Shown here piece after piece: positions 46,601 through 61,093 of a stretch of DNA of 64,000 nucleotides. Position numbers and translations under genes: made by a program. Positions within the stretch are counted from its first letter, which is position 1. Every line of letters starts with the position of its first letter. Origin of the DNA: Hirsutella rhossiliensis. Lineage: Eukaryota; Ascomycota; Sordariomycetes; Hypocreales; Ophiocordycipitaceae. The DNA lies in NCBI RefSeq assembly GCF_020360975.1, contig NW_025408675.1, positions 1,488,001-1,552,000 on the forward strand. Direction: 5' to 3'. The notes under the pieces were generated by a model, which was not told the origin of the DNA, did no database searches, and worked only from the letters and a program-made list of their open reading frames with translations.

Positions 46601-48950
46601 TATAGCTAGAATATGCCTACGCTGTCTACGATAACCCGCTTAAATATAATATTCTATAGAGGCTACTCCTTAAATATTACGGCGGATATCCTAACGTTTC
46701 CGTCTTTAATAAGTCGTACGACGCTAGCGGACTAAGTATACTACGTGCTAATATATATTTAACCTTTCGTATTAATAGGAAATAAGATATATTACTACTA
46801 TAGCGCTAGGGCTTCGTAGTAGTAGAATTATACCTAACCTTCTAACGTTTACGCGGAGATTGCTTAGTAGGGTCGTTAGGGTCGTAGGCTACGCCGTCCT
46901 CCTAGCTGCCCCTTTCGCCGCTATTCGCCGCGGCGGGATAATACTATATATTAATATATACGCCGCTAGAATAATTATTATAATTATTAGAAGTATCTAT
47001 CTAATATCGCTAGGCCTTACTACTAATCTTATAATTACCTTAGGCTAGGTTACTATTACTTTAATTCGTGCTCTTAAGGGAGTATAATCCTTAAGCCTTT
47101 AATAGTAGGTTAATTAGATACTAGGACTCGGTTTCCGTACTATAATCCTTATAGGCGTTAGCTTTAAGGTCTTATCTTATTAAAATCCCTAGGGATTACT
47201 ATTTTAAGGCGTAATCCTTATATATTTCGGAAATATTATCGAGTTATATAAGAATACTACTTATAAGTAGATAGTCTAGTTAATTTAGAATACTCTTAGT
47301 AGGGCTCTACGACGCTTTATCTACTCGGGGTAAGCTATATATAGGCGGTATTAGGGCTAGCGTAGGCGAAGGCGCTATAGGGCTACTTAGGACCGATATT
47401 AATATTAATAGTCTAGTACCTATCGTAGCCTTTCTACTAGCTTAATTAACCGTTAATAACCCTAGCTAGCGGGATTCCTTAGCCCTACTAGCTCTATTAA
47501 ATACCGCGCTAAGGCATTCTAGCCTATTTATTAACCCCCCGACTTATAGGTAATAAGGTATATAAGAACTTACCTATACTAGTAGTGCTACTAAGCTATA
47601 CTTTAGCTATAGATATAATAACGGCGTTAGCCGACGGAAGTATATTAAGAGATCGCGAGTTATCTATATCGTAATAATTATAACTATTGCCCTTACCCCT
47701 AACTTAGTTATCTATATTATTAGCCTTAGATTCTATATTAAATAAAATCGTTATCGGCCTATTTAAGGGTCGCCTATAGACGGCGGGTATATAGTTTAAG
47801 CTTGCTTTTACCCTAGGGGATAAAGCTTATCGCGAGGTTATAAAAGTAAATAAATACTACTACTATATCGATAGCCGCGGTAGCCTTAGCTATAGCTACT
47901 AAGTCTGCCTACCGCCCCTTAAGGGAGGAACTTAAAAGGCTTAGCTATCGAGAGTAATAGTAAAAGTTATTATTAGGGTAGGCGAATCTTTTATAGGAGT
48001 AAGTAACGCTATTTACTTATAAATAGTTAAAGAACCTTACTAAAAAGTATTATTAAGAGTATAAGTACTAGATGCCTTAAATATATAAGCGAGCCGCGCT
48101 TACTGCTCTAGCCGACGCTCCCTTTACTTTAGCTTAAATATTCTCCCTAGGCTCTAGGTGCTCTCGGGCTTTCGTATTATTCCGTTAGTCTATCCGTCCG
48201 AAATAATATATAGGGCTAGACCTACGTAAGCTAGCCTCTTATTTCTACTATTACTCTCTACTAACTATATAGCTATTAGACTATACTAAACGCGGCTAAA
48301 AGGATATAGTAGAATCCTCCTTATAACCCTACTATAGACCGGCTTACGCTATTAGCGGCCCGTTATACTTAGTAACTCTAAGTTAGCCTTAAGCTCTATA
48401 CGTTAGTCCTTAGTTAGTATTAGTACTCCCGTCCCGTTATTATATTCTACGGCCTAGATTAAAGGATAAGGCTCGGTACCTAGTTATAAGTATCCTTAGA
48501 GCGCCTTTTCTTAGCATACGTTTAGCGTAGTAATATATACTACGTTGCCTCTACGCGACCCTTTATTAACGGCTAAAATTAATAAAAGGGGGCTTAGTTA
48601 TACCTTAGATAGTATATCGGAAAGAGTCCGGCTAAGGGAACGCCGGGCTATATCCCTTGTATTAATAGACTATACGCTAGCCTTTCCTCCTTATATTATA
48701 CTAGTTCGTAGCGCGAAAAGGGTAATTTAGCTCTTTAGGGATAGCGCCGGTCTAGCTATATTAGTTAATAGACCTACCTCTTATATTACTCGTTAGCGCT
48801 ATTAGCAACCGCGTATTTTTATAACCGACTAAGGGGCATATAGGCTTCCTTTACCTATTAAATAGGAGCTAGCGTTTAGAGGGGCAGCTATAATAGTAAG
48901 AGATAAGATAGTCCGAGGTTAGGTTAAAGATAGAACTTATAGCTAGATAG
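46601..48950 (+). other. GC-richer decayed coding-like region, unknown
   Basis: Codon-like stretches with many CG dinucleotides occur on the plus strand. A 62-codon open stretch at 46860-47048 and a 61-codon one at 48545-48730 are simply gaps between RIP stops. Around the first, the decayed frame reads as strongly hydrophobic segments (for example VVGYAVLLAAPFAA), which could be membrane helices, and continues past stops to about 47330 (LGLGFRTIILIGVSFKVLSY). A decayed membrane-protein gene is possible. I do not recognise a family. Confidence 0.3.
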
Positions 48951-49408
48951 ATAATAATACTTAAATATAATAGCTTAATTTAAGTTAAAGAAAGCGTATT
49001 ATATAATAATAAAGATATATATACTTAGTAGTAGTAGTAGCGGCGGCGGTATTTCTAAAAGAAAGGGGCGTAGACGCGTTTAGCGGTAGAGGGCGAAGCG
49101 AAGAGGTCTATATAGAGGTCGGCGGTAGACTAGCGGTATAGGCGAGATAAAGACAGCGTATATAAGGAAGGTAGGCGGAGGCAGAGGATAGGGTACGGTA
49201 GTAAGTAATAGCTAAGTATATTATAGAAGGAGAGAGAAGTTAAGAGTATATATCGATAAGCAAGGGTAGGTATTAAGATATTTATATTCCTACTATATTA
49301 AGCGTTATAACTAAGATTACGGGGTATAAGCGAGGTTAGGGCGGCGGCGGCGCGATACTTAATCGGGGAGGGGCTATTTCCGGAGGCGGAAGCAGCGTAT
49401 TAGAGATT
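48951..49408. other. GC-rich RIP-altered DNA, unassigned
   Basis: The stretch contains short GCGGCGG runs and purine-rich segments. No frame gives a recognisable product. It ends where the sequence becomes collinear with Gypsy H1. Confidence 0.4.
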
Positions 49409-50025
49409 ACTATATAAAAAATAAAAAGATATAAAACGAAAACTTAACCTTTAGTATAAAAATAAATAAAATTATAAAGTATAGTATATAATTAACTATA
49501 AAGTAATATACTATAAATAATATAGTATTAAGAAATAAGAAATATTTTATTAGCTATAAGAAATTAGTCTCTTAAGCCTTAATATAATACTATATAATAA
49601 AAATATAAAGAAACGATATTAATAATAAATTAAAAAAGAATACCTAAATAAAATAAATAAGGACTAAGTAAAAGATAAAGTATACTATCTATAAAAGGGC
49701 TATAGACTAGCACGATATAATAAGATTTAAGGACCCTATATATAGTAATAGTAAGCTATAGTAACTAAATAGTATTAGATATTTAAATCGCGGGATATTA
49801 TATATATATACTTTTAGACTATAGCGCGATAAGTAATTATAGTTTACCTAGAGTTATTAATCGTTACTAACTTATATAAAGATATAAGAAAGATCTATAT
49901 AAACTTATAAATATTAAAGGAAAGGCCTTTAATTATAATAATAGAATTATTAATATAGAGATTAATTACCTTAATATTAATATCTAGGGCTATAATAAAT
50001 AAGTTAACTTTAATATTATAGATAT
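49409..50025 (+). pseudogene. Decayed Gypsy pol, H2 part 1 (protease region)
   Basis: It is collinear with the segment of H1 between gag and reverse transcriptase. Decayed codons contain TAG/TAA at the same places as H1 and some new ones. It is cut by Copia J at GATAT. Confidence 0.75.
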
Positions 50026-50213
50026 TATAGGAATTATAGTAACCTATTATACTTATCTAGCTAGCTTATATATACTATTATATATATAGCTAAGGATAGC
50101 TAAGGCTATATAGCTAGCTTTATAGCCTCCTCCCTTTTTAAAAGATTATAAACGATTATAATATACTAGTTACCTTTATTATCTATATATATATATATTA
50201 AGACCTATTAATA
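50026..50213 (+). repeat. 5' LTR of Copia J
   Basis: It is 188 bp and pairs with 62187-62374. It starts TATAGGAATTATAG and ends CCTATTAATA, with a (TA)n run near the end. Confidence 0.88.
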
Positions 50214-53200
50214 CTAATTAGTAATTAATTAAGTTAATTATAGATAAGTAAGGTAAAAGAGGTAGATTATAATCGTCGAAAGTATTACTAGATCTTTATA
50301 TCCTATAGGCTTTATTCTATTTTAAATACCTAGAGAGGATTATCTATACTAAGAATAAGGAATCTTTATATTTAGGCTGCTAAGAGATTTCTTTTAAACT
50401 ATTAACTAATCTAGCCGTTACTTTTAAAGACTAAAGAAGTAGCGTTAATTAATAGTATATCTATAACGTATTACTTAATAAGAATACGTATAAAGCTAAT
50501 TACGATATTAAATATAAAGCCGACTACCGATTCTATTACTATAAAAGATATAGATAACTAGCTTAATTAGCTTAAAGACCTAATAAGGGATATAGCTATC
50601 CCTAAGACCCTATATAGATAAATTAATATTAATATTTAAGAATAAGACGTTATACTAAATAATAATAAAGAGGCTATTATAATATACGTTATAAGGTTTC
50701 TATTAAAAGGAGAATTTAATATATATCTTTAAGGATATAAGATCCTAAGTTACTTCTAAGAATATTTTAATAGGTAGATAGAAGAAATATAGGAGAATAC
50801 TAATAAGACCTATAGGAGAATACTACGATAGCTCTTAAAGCTATAAGGGATATATACTAGAAGGAGTAACGGCTTAATTATAAAGTAGTTTATCTCCTTA
50901 TAGACTATTAAAGACCTACTTAACTAGCCTATTAAAGATTTTAAAGAGATAATATTTAATAAGGGTACTAGCGTATATAAGAGGTAGAAGGCATTAATAT
51001 AAAGATCTCCTACCCTATATAGAACTACTACTACTACTACTATACTAATAGCCTTACTATAACCTTTTATAGCTACTTCGATTACCGCTATAGCACTTAA
51101 AATAAAGGATATAGAAGACCCCCTTTTAATATAAGCTCCCCTTTTAACTTTACTCTTAATAGTTAACCTCGACCCTTAAGCGCGCTTAATAGCTTACTTA
51201 ATAACCTACCGGTTTAACTACCTAGAGATCGTTTAAGTAGTTACTATACCTACTTAGCCTACCGAACTAAGGTCGTTAATAGCCCTAACGAACCTTATAA
51301 CGACCCCCTTAGAGGCGTATATAAGGATCCTACTAGATAAAGTCGTAAATAAGATCGTTAACGCTAAGCTATAATAGAAATTCGCTAAGCTCTAGGTTAA
51401 AGATAAGAACTATATAGGAGAACTATATAACCTTCTTAATAATAAAGTCCGGATCTTTATAAGTATATACTATACTCTTTAAGCTACGCCCGATAAATTC
51501 TATGCCCTTTTCCCTAAGATCCTTATAAGAAGAGCCTAAATATACTATATTAAGTAGATTAAATAGACCTTAACGTTTTAAAAGGCATATAATAGCATTA
51601 AATAATACTTTAATATATAAGTTAACTATATCTACTATTATACTAACTAGACTATAATTACTTTTAATAAGCTTTATACCGAAAATACTAATAAATCCCT
51701 TTATAATATACTTTAATTACTCTTTAATAAGCTTTAGTTATATTAACGAGCCCTTAGTAAAGACTATATAAGAGATATCCCTTTACGTATAACGCTTATT
51801 AACGTATACCGTAGTATACCCGAACTCGAATATACCCTCTTTAAACCTATAGAAATAATCGAGACGCTTTTTATAGATCTTTAACCTTCCGTTAAAACCT
51901 ATCTTACCCGCTAAATAGCTTCTTAATTTACTTAAGATACTAACGAATTATTTAATTATATAGATTTATAGTATTAGTACTACCTTAATCGTTAATATAA
52001 TAATAACCGCGGATAAGGTAGATATAGCTACTTAGGATAACGACCTAATTATAAATATAGGTATAGCTATAACTATAAACGCTATAGGCCCTAAGGCTAT
52101 AGTAATTACGGCTTTAGTTATACTAATTATAATTAGAAAAAGAAGTACTTTATTTACGGAAAAGAAGCCTATTAGCTAACTAAATATATAGTAAAAGAAT
52201 AATAGAAGGTAAAGGATTAATATATTATATATTATTACTTTATAAGAGTATAACTTATAGACTTTATAACCTATATTCTAGATTATAAAGGTTATAAGAT
52301 AGACGGCCTTAATAATAACGATATATAGGAAGAAAACGATAACGGTACTAATAATTACCTTAAATAATAATAAGTAAGCTAAATACTTTATTAGTAAGCA
52401 TTTAACTATTTAATTACTAAAGACGACGTCTATTAAACGGATTAAACTACTATTCCCGCTTTCTAATTTATTATTAATAACCGTTATTTAAAGGATAAAT
52501 TCTAAGGCATTATAATTAATATAGGTATAGTAAAAGTCTCTATAGCTAGTTACTCTTAGTATATTACTTTATAATAAAAAGACCCCTTTATAGCCTTAGA
52601 TAGCTCTATATTTAGTTAGGCTACTATTAAATTTAGTAATAGTAAAGCTACTTACTTAGTTAGCTCTATCGCCCTTAAAATACTAGTCGGAAGGATTACG
52701 TTCTATATCTTTTAGACTCCTACCCCTTTCCTACTTTCTTTAGCCGATATAGACTATCTTAGAATCTATTTTAATAATATTATAGATACTATCGAATATA
52801 CTAATTATTATACTAATAGTAAAATAAGTATCCCTATTACCCGTAAATAAGGATATCCTTAGTTCTTTCTCTTAAAGGCTAAAAACTCTATTGCGTTTCT
52901 TATAAAGACTAAGATTTATATACTTTACCGACGATTTAGATACCTAGTAGTCCCTAGGTTATATTACCTTTTAAAGTAAGCTAGCTATAGCGACGTTTCG
53001 ATAAATATATTAAAGACTATTTCTAAGTTCTACTATTACTATTAAATATACTTATAAGCCCTAAGACGCTTAAAATTTACCCTTAAGGATAACTAAGAAT
53101 TTAACTATAAAATTATCGTTAATATAATATACCTAGGAAGCCTATAACGCCTTATTCTATATATTATAGATATAGCTACTACTTTTTAAGGAGTAAGATT

Positions 53201-55244
53201 CCTACCCTTAATATTAGCTAAGGATATATAAGAGACCCTTTAGACCCTTTAGATCGATATATACCTTAGACCCCCTAATACTATTTAATATAATATAGGG
53301 ACTAACTTTACTTTAATAGAGTTCCGCTAAAAGGTAAAACTTATAGGGATTAAATACTCTTAAGTGCCTATTAAGATATATTAGTCTATTAGAAAAGTTA
53401 AAAGATATTATGCCCCTCTCTAACGCGCTTATAATATCCTATATATAGAAATTAGTAATTTTACTTCCGCCGATATAGTCCTATAAATAGCTATAAAAGC
53501 TATTAATAATATAGCTAGACTTAATAGAATTATACTAACTTTACTTATCTTTAGCGCGTACCCTCGCCTTACTATAGATTCGCTGCCTTTAGCTATAACC
53601 CTTAAAAGGTTAGTAGTAATATAGAAAGCGATAAAAATACTACGCTAGCTCTTAGTATAAAGAAAAGTTAAAGATGCCCTTTATACGTATAATAGATTAA
53701 CCGCCGTTAACGCTTTATTACTCCCGCTATAAAGTAAAGTTCGTATTTAAAGAGAGAAAGATAGTTAGTAAGGACCTTTTAAACTCGCTTTAATTAACGG
53801 TTATAACGTTATAATTAATATAATTAACGGCCCCTAAGTCTTTCGTTCTATATATATATAGCTATACCTATATAATAACTCTATAATCCCTTAAGTTCCT
53901 ACCCTTACCTAGAAAGTAAAAGAAACCCCTACCCGACCTAACCCCCTAGCACCTTATAAGAGAGGACGCTTACTTAGATCTAAGAATAAGCTAAAGGATT
54001 TAATTATAATAACCTCGCCCTTAGACTAAAGTTTACTAACTTAAAAGGAGGAAGATATATATAGATTATCTATTAAACTTAGGAACGAAGGCATTATTAC
54101 TACCCCTAGCGCCCTATTTAAAGAATCTAATAATACGGAGATAACTAACCTTATTAGATAAGGTATATTTAGCTTTAAACGATACGATTAAATAATTTAT
54201 AGCAGCCTTTATATCTTTCGCTCTTAAATAGTTCGTAAAGTTAAAGGTAAAGATACTAAGCTATATAAAAAATCGAGACTTATTATTTAAGGATATAGCG
54301 ACTTTAAGAAGACTACCCTACTAATATAATCCCTAATAATTCAACGTATTAGTTAAAGACTTATTCTAGCTATTACCCCTAGACTTATTTAAAGTAATAA
54401 CTTAACCCTCTTACTCCGCGATATTACCTAGGCATACTTATAATCCTATACTAAGTTATTCTAAACCATTCTAACCTATTTACCTAAAAACCTATAAGGT
54501 AAATACCTTAAAGGAACGATTATTCGTATTATTAAGCCCTTATATAGTATTATAGAAGCTAGAGTCTATTAGTTTCGTATATATTAATAATATTATATCT
54601 AAATCCTTAATATATCTATATTAATATATAACTTCTACCTTTTAATTATAAATACTAACCTTAATACGTTTAGTATTATTAGAATATAGACTAATAATAC
54701 CCTTATACTTAGAACTAATAGCTTTTCTACCTATAAAAAAGAAAAGCTCGAGGATATATAATTTTAAGTAAAGCTAAAGATATCGATAACCTTAGGAATA
54801 ATAGTTAATTTTAATAGTATAAAACTAACCCTATTAAATATAAGATCCCTATTACTTTAGTAGAAGGGATAAGTAGCTAAGATTACTACTATTAACCCGA
54901 AAGTATTTAATCGATACTAACGCTATATCTAGGAAAGAGCCTAAGGATTATACGTTGCTTTAATCTATTAACTTAAAGCTTTATTTAATATCTTAGTTAT
55001 AGCTTAAATCTAAACCCCTAATAATAAGGATTATACTATCCTAAATAAGCGCTTATAATAATAAATAGATTACTAATAACGAGGCCTTATATATAAGCTA
55101 ATTAATCTAGCTACTATAAAGCTTACTATTTTTACTAACGGATCTTTTATAAATAATAAGGACCTATCCTCCTAGCTAGGATTTATTATTACGCTCGTTA
55201 ACGAGACTAATAGTAAAGATAAATAGTTTAAGATCGAAGGTAAT
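50214..55244 (+). pseudogene. Decayed Copia J gag-pol, part 1
   Basis: Gag lies at about 50300-52250. Codons 52146-52187 read Y-F-I-Y-G-K-E-A-Y-stop-L-T-K-Y, which after undoing RIP gives C-x2-C-x4-C-x4-H, a CCCH knuckle instead of CCHC. A protease region follows (about 52480-52700). Integrase lies at about 52900-53700, with RRFRYLVVPRLYYLL for the HHCC end, a second-Asp region decayed to IGTNFTLIEF and the RKVKRYYAPL segment standing for GKVERYHAPL. The C-terminal linker is followed by reverse transcriptase from about 54270, with RDIT-AY (54416-54435). The frame is cut at GTAAT (55240-55244) within RNase H. Confidence 0.85.
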
Positions 55245-55730
55245 TCTTGCGAAGAGAGATACGAGAAGTATATAAAAATGCACGAAGGTAAAATTAGAAG
55301 TAAGAGGTCGGACAGGCAGGGCAGAGAGATTTGATTCTTATAGGAGCAGTAATTACGGTAGGGGAGTAATTATTATATTGCCTTAATTGTCCTTCTTTCC
55401 TCTATCTAACGCCCCTCTTTATACCTATCTAGCATCTTAATTAACAAAGAAGATCCTACTTAAAGAAGCTACTAATATCCTTTCGACTATAGAGCTTTTT
55501 ACCGGTTTTTTCCCCTCCTTTCTAGCCGTTGCCGGCATATCCGTCTTATCTTTCGCTACCTCTATAGGAAGCTATCGCTACTTCTACTTCCCCTTATGCC
55601 CCTACCCTCCTTTCTATACCTCTTTTTAGCTCCTTCTTCCTTCTTCTATACCGGGTGTTTTTAGCTTCCTTGGTCCCTCGTGCTAAGGGATATCTCCGAG
55701 AACTGCGAAATTAGGCCACGCTTCGCGATA
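55245..55730 (-). repeat. 3' LTR of Copia copy C
   Basis: It is 486 bp with outer tip TCTTGCGAAGAG, equivalent to a strand end of ...CAAGA, and inner end CTTCGCGATA next to the complement of the polypurine tract (CCCCCTTAGC). Confidence 0.92.
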
Positions 55731-58700
55731 TACCCCCTTAGCTATAGCCTGCCCCTTAAGGGCATAGCTAATACGGCTTCGGGCTAGTAAGCGTATAGAG
55801 GAGGTTCTTAGCTCTATACTTCTCCCTTTACTCGAGGAAAGTAGGGGCCCTTTCGGGTCCCTAGGCTCTTTTAGACCTACTTAAGGAAAAGGGGCCTAAA
55901 AAGGGGAAAGTCCTATAAGAAAGGGGGCCTTCTTAGAAGGGAAAAACCTAATTAAATAAGGGGCCCTCTAAAGGGAAAAACCTCTTCCTTTTCTTTAGCT
56001 ATAGACGTTACCTTCTTATATATACTATTAGCTCCTCTCGTAGACTCTTAAGGCGGGCCTCTAAGGATAGCTTCTCTTAAATGTCTTCTAGCCTAATTTA
56101 CTATAAAAAGACAGCTAGCTTCTACTTTAGTAGGGGCTTCGTAAGACCGTCGGCTTTTATTAATACCGTTAGAACCTAACGGACGGAAATAAGTCCCCTT
56201 TAGACCTCTTAGCGTAACTAATACTAGTAGATATCGATATACTATAGCTAGGTCGATAGCTTACTATTTTCCTCTATAAGAATCTATATAGTCTGCGTAT
56301 TATCGTATTCTATAGCTAACGGGGATAGAATTTATAGTCGTAATAATATTAGTAGCCGGCTAAGGAAAATCGCTTCTTTTAACGCTTTTAAAAGAGCTAG
56401 TAGCTCTGCCTCTATACTAAAAGTAGTAACGGTAGCATGCTTCGAAGCTCTCTAAGCAATAGTTCCTCTAAAAAGGGATATAATATACCCTTATAAGCTC
56501 TTTCTATCTAAGGGATTATCTATAAAGGACGAATCGCTTAAATAAAGAAAGATTTCGGTAGCTAATTTCTTCCTTTCCTACCCTCTTAGGCGTAGACTAT
56601 ATAATCTCGTTAAATAGAGATAAAGGATAGCTCTATCTACTACTTCTTAATGCCTAGGGCTAGGATTCTAGTTATGCCTAGCTAGCTAGGAGACCGTAAA
56701 AGAGATATCCGGTCTAGTAGAAATAGCTAAAAAAAGTAGGGAGCCTACCATCTATTAATATTAGTATTTCTCTTACTCCCTAGCTTAAAAGGACGGATTA
56801 GGTAAAAGCTCTTCGTTTAATATAGGCGTAGAGGGAAGCTTCTTATCGAGGGAATTAAGGAGGAATTTATAAGCGACCTTATTAATATAGGCGTCCTAGG
56901 TAAGCTAGATAGTCCGTTAGGACCTATTCTAAAGGATTTATATCCCTAGGAACTACTTTAGCTCCCCTAGCTTAGTTATCTTATACCTTTATTATAGGCC
57001 TTATATAGCCTCCCTAGTAGTAGCTTCTTCCTCTTTTAGGTACGCTTAGATAATATCGTCGACGTAGAAGAAGACCGTGATTTTACCCTTCTATATTATA
57101 TACGGTTCCTAAGGGACTTTCTTAAAGCCTAGGGCTTCGAGGGAACCTATTAAATACTATTGCTAAAGAAGGGGTAATCTTCGTATTCTATATAGAGCTT
57201 TCCTAATCTATAGAACCTTTCCTAGCTATTAGAAGCCTAGTAGAAGGCATATATAGATAACTTCTTCTTCCTTAAGTAGGCAGTTAATAAAGGCGTTAAC
57301 TATATCTATTTAATCGAGTTCGAGGTCGAATTCTACTACTATAGCTATAAGGGTCCGAAAAGATATCCCTACTAAGGTAGTTGCCTTAGTAGGAAGATCC
57401 CCTTTTTCCTACTAGTTCCCGTAGATAACTAGCCGGGCTTTATACTTTTAAAGGAAGCTATATTTATTAGTCTTATAGATAAAGACCTACTTATAGCTAA
57501 GGACTTATTTTCCTCTTACCTTTTCCTTAAGGACTTCTTCGAAAGACCTTATCTCTTCGTATAAGGCTAGGTAGTCTTTCTAGGCCTAGAAAAACTAGTC
57601 TCTAAAGGGGTGTTTTTCTAGCTGCTTTTAGTTTACTAGTAGGTCTAGGAGGTCTCTTTTATATACCTTCCTTGCTAATATTAGCTTAAATAGCCGGCCT
57701 GCTATAAACGCTCCGTAGGAACCGTCTTCTATTAGCGTTAGGTAGAAGTCGGAAAATCAGTCGAAATAGGGGAGAAACTAGTCTTCTTTTATATCGGGCC
57801 TTATACCTTCCTTTGCTTCTTAAAGCAGGGATAAAAAGGCAGCCGGGTAATCCTTTAAGAGAGGTGCCTTTCCTACCCCCTTAGGGGTCGAGATAGGAAG
57901 ACTAATAAAGAAAGCTACTTCTAGATCTTCTTCTTATTCTATAAGAGGGGGCGTAGGGAGGCAGGCGTATTCTAGCTCTACCGCTTTCCTATAGTCTCCT
58001 TCTTCGTCTAGATTATCTAATCTAGTAGCTTCCTCTTCTTCTTCGAAGTCGGCGTTATCGTCGACTACTTTAACGTCGGTTTCTTCTTCTATTTCCTTGT
58101 CTAGGGCCTCTTCTTAAGACTATTAGGAAGGGGGGATTTAAATCTTCTAAATTAGCTAATATTAAGAGAGTAAGAGGGGTTATTAATCCCTCTTTCCGTC
58201 GAAGAAGCTAGATTCGTCGAAAATTATATCCCTAGTCGAAATAACCTTCCGTAAAAGAGGAATCTAGATCCGGAAGATATTCGTAGAATTATAACTAACG
58301 AGGTAACTAATAAAGGCTCTAGGATTAAGCTTTCTTTTCTTCTTCCTTTTTAGCTATATATCGGCAATTATAGCGTATGCCTTATAGCTATAGGTACGAA
58401 GGTAGGCTAGCGAGGCCCTCTTCTTCGTAAAGAGCTTAAGGGGGGATTTCTAGTCTATTCCTTAGGTCTTAAAAAGGGTCTCTAGGTCCCTATAGTCCCT
58501 TAGTCCCCTAGGGTCTCTTAGGGTCCGGTTCTAAAGGTAATAGGCGGTCTTAACGACTTCCCTCTAAAGGTCGTATAGAAGCTTTATAGTAAGTCTTATC
58601 GTATAGGCCCTTTCTATTATAGCACCCCCTAATCTTTCTGCCCCTCCGTTCTAGGCCTAGGTATTCGGTGCTAATAGGAGGGGTAAAATGCCCCTTTTTC

Positions 58701-61093
58701 GAAGCTAATTTAAGATATCCTTCGTAAATAGCTCTCTATTAGACCGTATCTTCTTTACCTCGTAGCTAAAGTAGGATTTTATCTAGTTAACGAAGTCCTA
58801 GAGGGTAGACTAGTTATACTTACTTAGTTAGGTCCGTAAGAAATAGGGGAAAACTATCCCTAAAAAGGCGTCTATAAAAAACATTACCCTAACGAAGCTT
58901 TCCTAATCCCTAGAGACGTCGGTCTAGTCGACCTAAATTTCCTTATATAGCTAGTCCGGCCGTATTAGGGTCCGTCTAGAAATTCGTCTCCTAGTCTTTC
59001 CTTAGCCGTAGTATTCGCATTTAACGGTCTTTAGGCCCCTTATTTATACGCCTTATTATTAGCCTAGCTTATATAAAGCTAGGGGGCCTAGGTAACTAAG
59101 TCGTGCGTACTAAAGAATGCTGTCTCCTTAAGCTGCTAGAAGAGGGTCCTTTATAGTAGACCTATTCCTCCTAGTAGGGAAAGCTAACTTCTCGAGAGAT
59201 TCCTTCTTAAGGATAGGTCGGAATTTAAGAATAAATTAACCGAATTTCTCCTTAATAAGCCTAATAGTCTAATTCTTCTAGACTAGCCTCGTAGGCTTAG
59301 ACGTTATATCCTAGAAGATTCCTTCCTCTTAAAGAAGGCGGAAGGAAATTAGGCTCGTTAAAGATCGAGGGTAAAAAGCTACCCTTTTTCGTCGAAGAAT
59401 TCGTATAGATCCGTTAAGTAATTTCATCGTAAAATTCACCCTTTTATACCCTTCTATCTATACGGTTAATTCCCCGGTAATAAGGTATTCCCTCTATACC
59501 TTCTTAAAGGACCGGAATCGAGAGAGTATATTATAGATATCGAGGGAAGTACTAAAGTTAAGGATAGCTAGTTTTTATAGGGGATAATTAGAGGGCTCTA
59601 ACGGTTGGTTTTAGCCTTATTAATCCGTAGGGAAGACGAAGGCCGGATTTACTATACTAACGATATTTCCTCGAATTTACGGCTCGAATAAGGGTAGCGG
59701 CGTTAGTTACTATTTCTTAGTAACCTAAATCTTATCTATCTTCTTCTATAACGAGGGGTCCTCCTTAAGAGACTATTATACTATTTCTTATAGCCTCTTT
59801 AAAGGGTTAATTCCTTTAGGTCTATTTTCCTCGAAGACCTACTAGTAGTCTTCTAGCCGATAGGGCTTTTTATATACTTAGTAGGTAGGTCGATTCCTCC
59901 TTATACGTTGTCTCTTCGAGGAATCCTCGTCCCTTTCTAGAAGGTCTACTTAAAAACCCCCCCTTTTTACCCCTTATTACTGATTTTAACGAAGAGGTTC
60001 GATTTCGACTAGTTCCCTGATTTTTCGACTAACGGACTAAAAGGTCTATTAGGGGACTAGTCGGGCTAGTCTAACTAACGGGACCGGACCTAGAGCAAAA
60101 GGCGGAGCCGGGGCCGGGACTAGGGCGGCCGTTAAAGACTAGGTTAAGGCTCTCGAGGGAGGAGAAGCTAAAGGAGCAACAGCCGTAATAGTAGCAGCGG
60201 GGGCCGCAGTAATAGGGGCTGCAGCAGCTATAGGTCGAGCCGTCTAGGTTAAGTGCTAGCTACGAAGGAATAAGACTGCTTGCTATTATACTCTAGTAGC
60301 CTCGTCGTTTAGTTCTCGGCTAGCTTTTTAAAAGATAGTCGAGTAACCGTTACTAATAGGCTTTATTAGTAGAGATATATCCTATAGCTACTAGCCGAAA
60401 GGAGCTTCTATAAGGAAGTATTAGTTAGCTTCCTCGAGGATTTCTTCTTACTTAGCTAGCTACGAAGAAGCTAGTAGGTTCCTAGTAGAAAATTCTCCTA
60501 GGTAGGCCGTATAGGTCTTCCTAATATAGTTAGTTATATAACCTCTTAAGGGAGCTATCGAGGTCTTAAGCTTTAAAAGCTACTACTTAGGAGTCTCTTC
60601 CTCTCGAGAGATTTAGCTAACGGATTCCGTTATCGCTATACGAGCAGCCGTTAGTAGCTTCGTTTTATAGAGGTATTCCTTTCGGTAACTCTCGTAGTCG
60701 CCTAAGGCAGTAGAAAAAGCTCTCTATTATATAGAGGTTAGCTTAGAGACGAGGGTAGCTCCCTTTATAAAGTCTATTGCCCTAGGATAAAGAGGGGGCT
60801 CGAGAGGGTCCTACTTATTAAAGAAGACTAAATTATAGATAGTTCTATCTATATAAGCCTATAGCTCCTTTACCTACTTATCTTAATCTTAGGGCTCTAT
60901 AAGAATCGTCCTATAGACCGTAGGGACGGTAGAGGAGTCGTTTTTCGATATTATTATAGGGAAGGGTAGAAAAATCGGGTAAAAATCGGCTTTTCTAGTA
61001 AAAGGGGTAAAAGGAAGCTATAAGGGATATAAGAAAGGTACCTTTTATAGCAGCCGGAAGGTATAGGAATTCTATTCCTCCTAGGCTTATAAC
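55731..61093 (-). pseudogene. Decayed Copia gag-pol, copy C
   Basis: On the minus strand the order is gag (about 60900-60280), Ala/Pro-rich linker (about 60230-60070), integrase (about 59040-58530), reverse transcriptase (about 57420-56960) and RNase H (about 56560-56100). The reverse transcriptase catalytic box YVDD is intact (57066-57055). The second integrase Asp reads Asn (AAT at 58740-58738) and the next codon has changed Gly to Arg. Stops are again TAG and TAA. This copy gives the best reference for the gap in copy D. Confidence 0.9.

Noticed and set aside
46860..47048. 62-codon open frame as a small gene
   Set aside because: It starts without ATG support (TTG) and is only a gap between RIP stops in a longer decayed region.
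48545..48730. 61-codon open frame as a small gene
   Set aside because: The start codon is not ATG (TTG), no motif is present, and the frame is bounded by TAG/TAA typical of RIP.
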